In this document: in pieces, positions 53,067 through 60,525 of the stretch
Layout: every line of letters begins with the position of its first letter
Position numbering within the stretch: the stretch's first letter is position 1
NCBI GenBank assembly: GCA_050951405.1
Contig: JBMNIZ010000015.1
Span: 170,640 to 234,639, forward strand
DNA length: 64,000 bases
Direction of reading: 5' to 3'
Source: JBMNIZ01 sp050951405
Lineage (GTDB): Bacteria; Bacillota; DULZ01
The notes under the pieces: generated by a model
Seen by the model: the letters and a program-made list of their open reading frames with translations, nothing else
Told to the model about the DNA's origin: nothing
The model's database searches: none
Made by a program: the position numbers and the translations under genes

Positions 53067-54104
53067 TTGAAAGAGCTTACGAAAAGGGAGAAGATCATTA
53101 ATACCTTGGAGGGAAAGAAAACCGGCTATATTCCCGTTATTCCTTCTGCCACTACCTTTGCCCTGGCACGCTCTCCACATTCCCCCGAAGATTGCAAAAA
53201 GGATTCCCGCAAGTTTGCGGACGCCATGGTCTCCGCCCGCAAGGAGTTCAATTATGACGGACTGTGGGCAGGCTTATTTCAAGGGGTTACATCCTTTCTG
53301 GGAGGCGGCTTAATCGATAAGCACGGGAAAAAATCCGTGAGCGGAAACGGGACGGTGCGTCAGCCGGAAGATATGAAAAAACTGCGCCCTTTCCATGTTG
53401 ATTTATGCGAAGCTCTGCACCATATTATGGAAAATATTGCCTTGTTAAAAAAACTGGAACCGGCTGAGCCGGTATTGGTCATTGTCGACAATCCTTCCAT
53501 GGTGGCTGCAGCTTTGATGGATGAAGAAAATTATTACTTTAACCTGATCAAAAATCCGGCCTTTATTCGGGATCTTACAGAGCTGGTTTTTGACCCCTTG
53601 TTGCTCTGTGTGAAAAAAATAATTGAGGCCGGAGCGGATATTATTTGGCTGCCTTTACCCTCGATTGGCGGCACCTGCATCTCCCGTCAACATTATGAGA
53701 CATTCTGCATGCCATATAACAAGAGATTTAACGAGGCTATTATCGCCCAAGGGGCACATCTGATTGTCCATACCTGCGGCAACTGGAATGACCGCTTTGA
53801 TCTAGTAACCACGGAAGGTGCCCATTGTTTGCATGTCTCGCAAGCAGATTTGGGGGAATTGAAAAAAAATTACGGAAAGAAAGTGGCCTTAATGGGACAG
53901 GTGCCTTCCATTTCCGTGATGATGCTGGGCGATGCTGATCTGGTTCTAAAGACAGGAATTCAGGATTGCTTGCAAGGGGCAGAAAATGGCGGCTTCATCC
54001 TCAGCGCGGATTGCGGTTTGCCCGGAAAGACTCCTGAGGAAAACATTCGGGCCCTGGTGAGGGCCGCCAGAGAGGCTGAACAGCTGCTGTCCGGGAAATG
54101 CTGA
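53067..54104 (+). CDS. uroporphyrinogen-decarboxylase-family methyltransferase (MtaA/CmuA-like)
   Basis: 345 aa. UroD/MtaA TIM barrel: KREKIINTLEGKKTGYIPVIP start, IWLPLPSIGGTCISRQHYE, HTCGNW and a C-terminal SADCGLPG. The His-x-Cys...Cys set is the zinc site of MtaA/MetE-like methyl transferases rather than of porphyrin decarboxylases. It would move the methyl group between the corrinoid protein and CoM/THF or from a substrate. TTG start at 53067, GGGGG 7 bases upstream, 4 bases after the Mo enzyme gene. Substrate-side or acceptor-side role cannot be told from sequence. Confidence 0.9.
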   Translation: MKELTKREKIINTLEGKKTGYIPVIPSATTFALARSPHSPEDCKKDSRKFADAMVSARKEFNYDGLWAGLFQGVTSFLGGGLIDKHGKKSVSGNGTVRQPEDMKKLRPFHVDLCEALHHIMENIALLKKLEPAEPVLVIVDNPSMVAAALMDEENYYFNLIKNPAFIRDLTELVFDPLLLCVKKIIEAGADIIWLPLPSIGGTCISRQHYETFCMPYNKRFNEAIIAQGAHLIVHTCGNWNDRFDLVTTEGAHCLHVSQADLGELKKNYGKKVALMGQVPSISVMMLGDADLVLKTGIQDCLQGAENGGFILSADCGLPGKTPEENIRALVRAAREAEQLLSGKC

Positions 54105-54145
54105 TTTGTATAGTTTGAATCAATTGCTGAAATGAGGTGATCAAA

Positions 54146-54967
54146 ATGACGAGAAGCATCAAACTGTCTTTACGCAATATTTCCCATTTCTATAAGGACA
54201 CCACCGGGCAAGAGATGGAGGCCATTAGAAACATCAGCTTGGACGTTTATGACGAAGAATTTATCGCCATCGTCGGTCCCAGCGGCTGTGGAAAAAGCAC
54301 TTTATTAAATATCATGTGCGGTATGCTGCGGCCCACATCCGGCACGGTGATGTTGGACGACAGGGATCTAAAAACTGCTAAAAGCAAGATCGGCTACATT
54401 TCCCAAATGGATACTTTGTTTCCTTGGCGAAAAATAATCGATAACGTTGCTTTGGGGCTGGAATTGGAGGGAGTTCCCCAGAAGGAGCGCTTACGCATCG
54501 CCCGGGAGCTCATGGAAACCAGCGGATTGAGAGGTTTTGAAGATAAGTATCCCTTTGAGCTCTCCGGCGGCATGAGGAAACGGGCAGTGATTATCCGGGC
54601 TTTGGCCCAGGATCCGGACATTATTTTTATGGACGAACCTTTCGGGCCATTGGATGTATTTACGAAAGCCTTGCTGCAGCAAGAAATACTGCGCATCTGG
54701 TCTGAGCGCAAAAATACCATTATTTACATTACCCATGATATAGCAGAAGCAATCTTGTTGGCAGATCGGATCATTTTACTCAGTTACCGGCCGGCAATAA
54801 TAAAAAAGGAATACCAAGTTAATATAGCCAGACCCCGTATTATAGAAGAGTGCAAATACAATCCATATTTTTCAGAGTTGGAAAGAGAAATCTGGGAGGC
54901 CATTAAGGAAGATGTTAAAATTGCTCAGGAGGAAGAACTGCGCCAATATGATCAAAAAATTGTCTAA
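54146..54967 (+). CDS. NitT/TauT-type ABC transporter ATPase
   Basis: 273 aa. Walker A GPSGCGKST, Q-loop GYISQMDTLFPW, signature ELSGGMRKRAVIIRAL, Walker B IIFMDEPFGPLD, THDIAEAI. The DTLFPW block is the hallmark of nitrate/sulfonate/taurine-type (SsuB/TauB) ATPases. ATG 54146 with GAGGTGAT upstream. The C-terminal tail of about 40 residues is longer than usual. It overlaps the permease start by 20 bases. Confidence 0.94.
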   Translation: MTRSIKLSLRNISHFYKDTTGQEMEAIRNISLDVYDEEFIAIVGPSGCGKSTLLNIMCGMLRPTSGTVMLDDRDLKTAKSKIGYISQMDTLFPWRKIIDNVALGLELEGVPQKERLRIARELMETSGLRGFEDKYPFELSGGMRKRAVIIRALAQDPDIIFMDEPFGPLDVFTKALLQQEILRIWSERKNTIIYITHDIAEAILLADRIILLSYRPAIIKKEYQVNIARPRIIEECKYNPYFSELEREIWEAIKEDVKIAQEEELRQYDQKIV

Positions 54968-55727
54968 AATCCGGGTTCTCCCTCAGATCTGCTTTGTGCT
55001 TTTCTTAGTCTTCTTTTTTGGCGTCTGGGAGCTGTTAGCCAAGATGGGCTTGATCAACACATTTTTGTTCAGCACTCCTTCGGCCATCTGGGCGGATATT
55101 GTGGAGCTTTTTCTGACTGGTGAGATTTGGATTCATACCTTTGCAACTCTTTACGCGGCATTTCTTGGCGTTTTAAGCGGCACAGTCTTAGGGGTTTTGG
55201 TGGCTTTCATTTTTGGCAACGTGAAATTGCTGGCCGATATCTTTGATCCGCTTTTCGTGGGAATAAACGGCTTGCCGAAGCTGGCCCTCGGGCCCCTTTT
55301 TATCGTGTGGTTTGGCATTGGGATGATGGCCAAGATTTTTATGGCCACCATCATGGTCTTTTTTCTGGTTTTCTTTAATGCTTATGCGGGATTTCGCAGC
55401 GTAGACGTAAACCTGGTTAACACTTTAAAGTTGATGGGCGCCAGCCGGATCCAGATTATTACCAAACTGATGCTGCCTTCCTGTGTGCCTTGGATCATGG
55501 CCAGTTTACGAGCGGGAGTTGGTGCAGCGGTTTTAGGAGCAATTGTGGGTGAATATTTAGGAGCGGTCAAAGGCTTGGGTTGGATGGTAATGACTGCCGG
55601 CGGGGTCTATAACATTACCCGGGTGCTTTCCTGTATTTTTATTTTGATGGTGATGATGGCGTTGCTGGATTTTATCGTTAAACGAATTGAAAGAGCCGTT
55701 CTCAAATGGCGGCCTTCAATCGATTAA
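54948..55727 (+). CDS. NitT/TauT-type ABC transporter permease
   Basis: 259-aa SsuC/TauC-like permease with about six transmembrane helices and the EAA loop region (TLKLMGASRIQIITKLMLPS). LGPLFIVWFGIGMMAKI is the family motif. ATG at 54948 inside the 3' end of the ATPase gene; GGAGGAA lies 13-14 bases upstream, somewhat far. Forms a complete importer with the flanking ATPase and lipoprotein genes. Confidence 0.93.
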   Translation: MIKKLSKIRVLPQICFVLFLVFFFGVWELLAKMGLINTFLFSTPSAIWADIVELFLTGEIWIHTFATLYAAFLGVLSGTVLGVLVAFIFGNVKLLADIFDPLFVGINGLPKLALGPLFIVWFGIGMMAKIFMATIMVFFLVFFNAYAGFRSVDVNLVNTLKLMGASRIQIITKLMLPSCVPWIMASLRAGVGAAVLGAIVGEYLGAVKGLGWMVMTAGGVYNITRVLSCIFILMVMMALLDFIVKRIERAVLKWRPSID

Positions 55728-55756
55728 ATAAGCAGCATTAAAAGGAGGTAATAAGC

Positions 55757-56809
55757 TTGAGAAAAATTCTCGTTTTATTCATGGCGGCAATTCTCATCTT
55801 TTCGCTAGCCGGGTGCAGCGGTACGGATTCCACCTCAAATGAAACCCCTTCCACGGAAAATGAAACTGTTTCTGACCACAAGGAAAAGGAACTGAAAAAA
55901 ATCACTGTCAGTGAACCGGTAAGAAGCGAACTTTGGGGGCCTGCCTATTTGGCCAAAGCCCTGGGCTATTTTGAAGAAGAGGGACTTGATGTTGAGTTTG
56001 TCACAGTGCAAGGGGACATGCCCACCGCCCCGGTTTTATCCGGCGATGCCCAATTTGGCCTCTACGGGCCGGAAATGATCCTCAGCTTTAATGAAAAAGG
56101 GCAGGGTACGAAATTAATTGCCACGGTCAGTGACCGTTACCCCTATTCCTTTGTCACCGCCAAGGATATTACCGAGATAAAACAGCTTAAAGGCCGTGTT
56201 GTCTGTGCCGGTGACAGCGGTTCGTCACCCCGGGCTTTTGTACGAGGTATTGTAGCATCAGCAGGACTCGATCCGGATAAGGACGTTACTTATGTGAATA
56301 TACCGGGAGCGGCAAGTATTGCGGCCTTGGAAAAAAACGAAATACAGGGTACTTATGTGACGCCCACTGCCCGGGCCATAGCATTGGAAGCCGGTTTCAA
56401 CCTTTTGATTGACATCTATGATCCGGCTGTCCACAGCGAACTCATCGGCTCAGACAGCTACGAAATGTACATTATTTTCAGCACAGATAAATACATCAAG
56501 GAAAATCCCGAGACGGTACAGGCCTTTGTCAACGCGGTATACAAGGCCATCCTCTGGGCCGACAGCCATAGTGCGGAAGAGGCGGTGGAAGCACTCACAC
56601 CCCTTTTCGCCAATTCCCAAACACTTCCCACGGCAGTTGCGGAAATTAAAGAAAACGACCTTTGGTCTTCTGACGGCCTGTTTTCCGACAGTGGATACGA
56701 GGCCATCAACCGCGTAGCTTTAAGTTCGGGCTTAATTAAAGAACCTGTAAAAAGAGAAGCGGCTATTGACGATTCATTCATGAAGAAAGCCCATGAAAAT
56801 ATAAATTAA
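55757..56809 (+). CDS. NMT1/THI5-like ABC substrate-binding lipoprotein
   Basis: 350 aa. Signal with lipobox SLAGC (Cys20) and Ser/Thr/Glu linker. Mature domain ITVSEPVRSELWGPAYLAKA, LGYFEEEGLDVEFVTVQG, a Ser-rich GDSGSSPRAF loop and a two-lobe fold as in SsuA/ThiY. TTG start at 55757 with AAAGGAGG 6-9 bases upstream. This family binds taurine, alkanesulfonates, thiamin precursors, aromatic or N-containing compounds; the ligand here is unknown but probably feeds the corrinoid enzymes upstream. Confidence 0.92.
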   Translation: MRKILVLFMAAILIFSLAGCSGTDSTSNETPSTENETVSDHKEKELKKITVSEPVRSELWGPAYLAKALGYFEEEGLDVEFVTVQGDMPTAPVLSGDAQFGLYGPEMILSFNEKGQGTKLIATVSDRYPYSFVTAKDITEIKQLKGRVVCAGDSGSSPRAFVRGIVASAGLDPDKDVTYVNIPGAASIAALEKNEIQGTYVTPTARAIALEAGFNLLIDIYDPAVHSELIGSDSYEMYIIFSTDKYIKENPETVQAFVNAVYKAILWADSHSAEEAVEALTPLFANSQTLPTAVAEIKENDLWSSDGLFSDSGYEAINRVALSSGLIKEPVKREAAIDDSFMKKAHENIN

Positions 56810-56815
56810 TGTTTT

Positions 56816-56841
56816 GCCCCCCAAAAGGGGGTTTTCTTTTT
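56816..56841. terminator. bidirectional terminator at the end of the corrinoid/ABC cluster
   Basis: CCCCC-AAAA-GGGGG hairpin followed by TTTTCTTTTT on the plus strand; the opposite gene stop (56840) abuts it. Confidence 0.75.
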
Positions 56842-57238
56842 AATCCTCCCCACTCTTTTTCTTGGCATAGGCCCTTGCCAAAAAACCCTCCTCATCCACC
56901 ACAAAGCGAGTATGCATGCCCTCTCCGATCTTTCCCCGATTATCCCAAGCCTCCACATGAAAAGTAATTAGACGTCCTTCCACCCGGCACACAGTGGCCC
57001 TGGCCCCCACCTCTACACCAACGGGAGTGGGGGAAAGGTGTTTAATCTCCAGGCCGGTGCCCACCGTAGTCTGACCCGCCTCCAGATGTTCCTCCACACA
57101 GGAAACAGCCGCTTTCTCCATTAAAGCCACCATGGCCGGGGTGGCCAAAACATTTACCGTGCCGCTGCCGTGGCTTGAAGCGGTATCTTTTTCAGTCACC
57201 AGCATAAACTGATCGGCAGTCATTCCTTTCTTGATCAT
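56840..57238 (-). CDS. FlK-like hotdog thioesterase
   Basis: 132-aa single hotdog domain related to fluoroacetyl-CoA thioesterase FlK. VLATPAMVALMEKAAVSCVE holds the conserved Thr/Glu region, and TTVGTGLEIKHLSPTPVG is the family's substrate-binding strand. FlK-like proteins in general hydrolyse acyl-CoA; true fluoroacetyl-CoA activity is not implied. ATG 57238 with AAGGAGGAG upstream; 27 upstream in-frame codons have no site. It lies about 80 bases downstream of rnr. Confidence 0.87.
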   Translation of the reverse strand: MIKKGMTADQFMLVTEKDTASSHGSGTVNVLATPAMVALMEKAAVSCVEEHLEAGQTTVGTGLEIKHLSPTPVGVEVGARATVCRVEGRLITFHVEAWDNRGKIGEGMHTRFVVDEEGFLARAYAKKKSGED

Positions 57239-57319
57239 CGGTTCTCCTCCTTTCTTGATTGGCTTGCGGCAAAAAACTTGCATGCAGCTAATCAGGCCAA
57301 ACCTGGCGCAACCTTCCAC

Positions 57320-59437
57320 TTAGGAACCGGTAACCAGTTCAAAATCAATTTGCCTGTCTTCCACATTCACCTTGGTCACCACAATTCTCACCGGGTCTCC
57401 CAAACGGGAAATCTTCCTGGTATGCTCCCCCAGCAAGGCCATTTGCTTTTCCTGAAAAGAGTAATAGTCATCGGCCATGGTGGAAACATGAACCAAGCCC
57501 TCCACCCCGTTCTCCAATTCGACGAAAAGACCAAAGGAAGTGACGCCGCTAATGGTACCGTCAAAAAGCTCGCCCAGATGGCCTTCCATGTATTCCGCCA
57601 TCTTCAGTTCTACCGATTCCCTCTCTGCTTCTTCGGCAGCCTTTTCCCTGATGGAAGAATGCTCCGCCCAAACCGGCATCTGTCTTTCCAGATACTGGTG
57701 TCTTTTCTTGGTGGGCCCCCCTGCCAGGCATTCCCGGAGTATCCGGTGAGCAAGTAGATCCGGGTAGCGGCGAATGGGGGCGGTAAAATGGCAGTAATAA
57801 GGAGCAGCCAGCCCAAAATGTCCTGAATTATCCGGACTATAGAGGGCATGCCGCATGGAGCGAAGCATGACGGTATGAACCAGCTGCTCCTCCGGCCGAT
57901 CCTTGACTTGGTTTAACACTGCCTGGAAAGCCGCAGGACTGACCTTCCCGTTTCTCACCTTCACCTGGTAACCCAGATTATGGAGAAACTCATTTAAGTT
58001 CAGCACATCTTCCGGGTCCGGCTCTTCATGGATCCGGTAAATAAAGGGAGCTTCCCGCCAGTGCATATGCCGGGCAATAGTCTCATTGGCCAGGATCATA
58101 AATTCCTCAATGATGCTTTCCGACCTGCTCTGGTACGATTTGACAATTTCTTGTGGCTTGCCCCGCTCATCCAGAACGACCTTGAATTCGGGAAAATTAA
58201 AATTAACTGCTCCTCTTTCCAAGCGCCTAGATAAAAGCTGCTTGGCCAGCTTATCCATCAGGAAGATTTCCGGCAATAGATCCCGGTAGCGCTCCTGGAG
58301 CTCCGGATCACCGCCCTCTAAAAGACGCAGCACCACATCGTATGTCATTCTTTCAGTAACCCTGATCACCGCAGAGAAAACATCGTATTTTTGCACCGCG
58401 CCTTTCCGGTCGATTTCCATTATTACGGTCATGGTCAACCGATCTTCCCCTGCATTCAGGCTGCAAATACCGTTGGATAATTTCGGAGGCAGCATGGGAA
58501 TTACCCGGTCCACCAAGTAAACACTGCTGCCCCTGGCAAAAGCCTCCTCATCGAGGGCCGTTCCTTCCCGGACATAGTAACTGACATCAGCAATGTGCAC
58601 CAGCAATCGCCAAGCCCCGCCGGGCAATTCCTGGATGGAAATGGCATCGTCCAGATCTTTGGCGTCGTCGCCATCGATGGTGACAGTCTTCAAATGTCGC
58701 AGGTCCCGCCGATCTTTGTACTCATGCGGGAGGACCCGATCAGGGAGGGCGGCTGCCTCCCGGAGAGCTTCCTCCGAAAAAGCCTCAGGCAGCTGATATT
58801 TGCGCACAATAGACAGCACGTCCACTCCGGGCTGATGGGCCTGGCCCAGGATCTCTTTCACCTTCCCTTCCGGACTCCTCCTTCCCTCCCGCCAGCGGGT
58901 GATTTCCACCACCACTTTATCTCCATGGCGGGCACCGCCGGTATCTCGGGCATCAATAAATATTTCCATGGGAAGCCTCTTATCATCCGGGATCACAAAG
59001 CCGTAATCCCTGTTTCGCTCAAAAGAACCTACCACTTGCCGGTTCGCTCTTTTGAGAATCCGGATCACTTCCCCCTCCGGCCTCTCCCGCCTGGCAGCCG
59101 GATGAAGGCGGACCACCACCCGGTCATTGTGCAGGGCGCCATGCAGATCTTCCGGGGAAATATAAACATCCGGGCGGCCTGGTTGGGAGGGCAGCAAAAA
59201 AGCAAACCCTTTGGGATGGCCTTGGATCCGGCCTGTGACCAGACCCATCCTTTCCGGCAGCCCGTACTTCTCCTTCCGGGTGAGAATAACCTCTCCTTCC
59301 CGCTCCATCTCCCGCAGCAGTTCCAAAAACAAAGGAATGTTATCAATGGACAGTTCCTTTATCAGCTCGTCCGCCCTCAGGGGTTTATAAGTCGACTGCC
59401 TCATTATTTCCAGCAATTCTTTCTTCTCCATTGGCAA
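57320..59437 (-). CDS. rnr: ribonuclease R
   Basis: 705-aa 3'-5' exoribonuclease that degrades structured RNA and tmRNA-targeted messages. N-terminal winged helix, cold-shock domains (GYGLPERMG region and GYGFVIPDD block), RNB catalytic domain with TIDGDDAKDLDDAISI (catalytic aspartates) and SYYVREGTALDEEA, and an S1 domain (DGTISGVTSFGLFVELENG). TTG at 59437 (GGAG 7 bases upstream) fits better than ATG 59431, which has 13-base spacing. It lies near smpB-ssrA, functionally linked, but on the opposite strand. Confidence 0.96.
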   Translation of the reverse strand: MPMEKKELLEIMRQSTYKPLRADELIKELSIDNIPLFLELLREMEREGEVILTRKEKYGLPERMGLVTGRIQGHPKGFAFLLPSQPGRPDVYISPEDLHGALHNDRVVVRLHPAARRERPEGEVIRILKRANRQVVGSFERNRDYGFVIPDDKRLPMEIFIDARDTGGARHGDKVVVEITRWREGRRSPEGKVKEILGQAHQPGVDVLSIVRKYQLPEAFSEEALREAAALPDRVLPHEYKDRRDLRHLKTVTIDGDDAKDLDDAISIQELPGGAWRLLVHIADVSYYVREGTALDEEAFARGSSVYLVDRVIPMLPPKLSNGICSLNAGEDRLTMTVIMEIDRKGAVQKYDVFSAVIRVTERMTYDVVLRLLEGGDPELQERYRDLLPEIFLMDKLAKQLLSRRLERGAVNFNFPEFKVVLDERGKPQEIVKSYQSRSESIIEEFMILANETIARHMHWREAPFIYRIHEEPDPEDVLNLNEFLHNLGYQVKVRNGKVSPAAFQAVLNQVKDRPEEQLVHTVMLRSMRHALYSPDNSGHFGLAAPYYCHFTAPIRRYPDLLAHRILRECLAGGPTKKRHQYLERQMPVWAEHSSIREKAAEEAERESVELKMAEYMEGHLGELFDGTISGVTSFGLFVELENGVEGLVHVSTMADDYYSFQEKQMALLGEHTRKISRLGDPVRIVVTKVNVEDRQIDFELVTGS

Positions 59438-59449
59438 ATGAATACTCCT

Positions 59450-60004
59450 TTATAGTCCCAATTCCTCAGCAATTGCCTGCATGGCTGCCAGGCTGATCTG
59501 GAAAAATTCTTCCAGCTCCAGGCCCAATTCGGAACAGCTGAGAATCTGTTCCCGATTGGCCCCCCGGGCGAAGGATTTCTCCTGGAAGCGATTGAGCAAA
59601 AACTGTACGTCGACCATGGCCAGCTTCTTCTCCGGGCGGATTAAAGCCGCGGCCACAATCAATCCCGTGACCGGATCAGTGGCGTAAAGGGCTTTATCCA
59701 GCAAACTTTTTCTAGGAAAACCGAGCATCTCATTGTGAGCCTTCACCGCATAGACCAATTCCGGGGGAAAACCCAATTCAGACAACTTCTCCGCCCCCAG
59801 CAGACCATGCCTTTCCGGATCATCTTTGGTTTCCTCGTAATCAAGATCATGCAAAAGGCCTGCCAGCCGCCAGAGATCTTGATCCTCTCCAAAGCGGTCT
59901 GCCAAAGCTCCCATTACGGCTTCGCAAGCCAGGCAGTGTTTCTGCAGATTATTATTTGTCAGCTTTTTCTTTAACAGCTTTAAAGCTTCTTCCCTTGTCA
60001 GCAT
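59450..60004 (-). CDS. HD-domain phosphohydrolase
   Basis: 184 aa. HD signature in order: HCLACEAVMGALA, LAGLLHDLDYEE (His-Asp), ERHGLLGAEKL and AVKAHNE, with a C-terminal DPVTGLIVAAALI region. This is an HDIG/YqeK-like metal-dependent phosphohydrolase of unknown substrate. ATG 60004 lies within the 3' end of the preceding thioesterase gene (53-base overlap) with GGAAG upstream. Upstream of rnr, separated by 12 bases. Confidence 0.9.
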   Translation of the reverse strand: MLTREEALKLLKKKLTNNNLQKHCLACEAVMGALADRFGEDQDLWRLAGLLHDLDYEETKDDPERHGLLGAEKLSELGFPPELVYAVKAHNEMLGFPRKSLLDKALYATDPVTGLIVAAALIRPEKKLAMVDVQFLLNRFQEKSFARGANREQILSCSELGLELEEFFQISLAAMQAIAEELGL

Positions 60005-60421
60005 CTTCCGAACCTCTTTCTTTGGTTATTTCTAACATCTTGCCTCTGGACTGGGCCAATATCCGTCCCAGATTATCTTCAATCCAAGCTTCCATCTCAT
60101 AGAGGCGCCGCCTGCGATCCAGCTGCCGGCTGAAAAGAAAGAGCTTTTCCCCGATAGGAACCCTGTGCACGTAGCGGACCGTGATCTCGGCGGTAACCAC
60201 GAATATCCCTCGATCAAAAAGATTGTTGGCCATGACCTCATCCAGAAGAGTGGCAATAATTCCCCCGTGAACCATTCCCGGATAACCTTGGTGCTCTTCC
60301 CGGGCAGTAAATTCACCGCGAAACAGGTCTCCTTCCCGGTCGAACGACTTAGTTTCAAACCGATGGGGTTGTCCTGGCCGCAGCCAAAACATAATTGAGC
60401 ATTCTTTTTCTCCGTTTCCAT
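59952..60421 (-). pseudogene. PaaI-like hotdog thioesterase with a one-base frameshift
   Basis: ATG 60421 after a long G-run (GGGGGG, 5 bases). The first frame gives QLCFGCGQDNPIGLKL, the canonical PaaI/YdaT N-terminus. The rest (SFDREGDLFRGEF, then GMVHGGIIATLLDEVMAN, a hotdog core) reads in the adjacent frame from about 60355. A second ATG at 60425 opens the later frame directly, but it lacks the CFGC motif. So either one base is missing or extra near 60355, or the gene uses the alternative start with a changed N-terminus. Acyl-CoA thioester hydrolysis is expected from the family. Confidence 0.75.
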
Positions 60422-60477
60422 GCATACCCCCCCTTGACGATATTATTGGGGCACTACCTTGTTGGTAGAAGCCATGA

Positions 60478-60510
60478 TAAAAAAAGTGTTGAGGCACCGG
60501 GCCTCAACAC
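60478..60510 (-). terminator. terminator of hppA
   Basis: GTGTTGAGG/CCTCAACAC 9-bp stem, 7-nt loop, followed by TTTTTTTATC on the minus strand, about 16 bases after the stop at 60526. Confidence 0.9.
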
Positions 60511-60525
60511 TTTCATCCAATCTTA

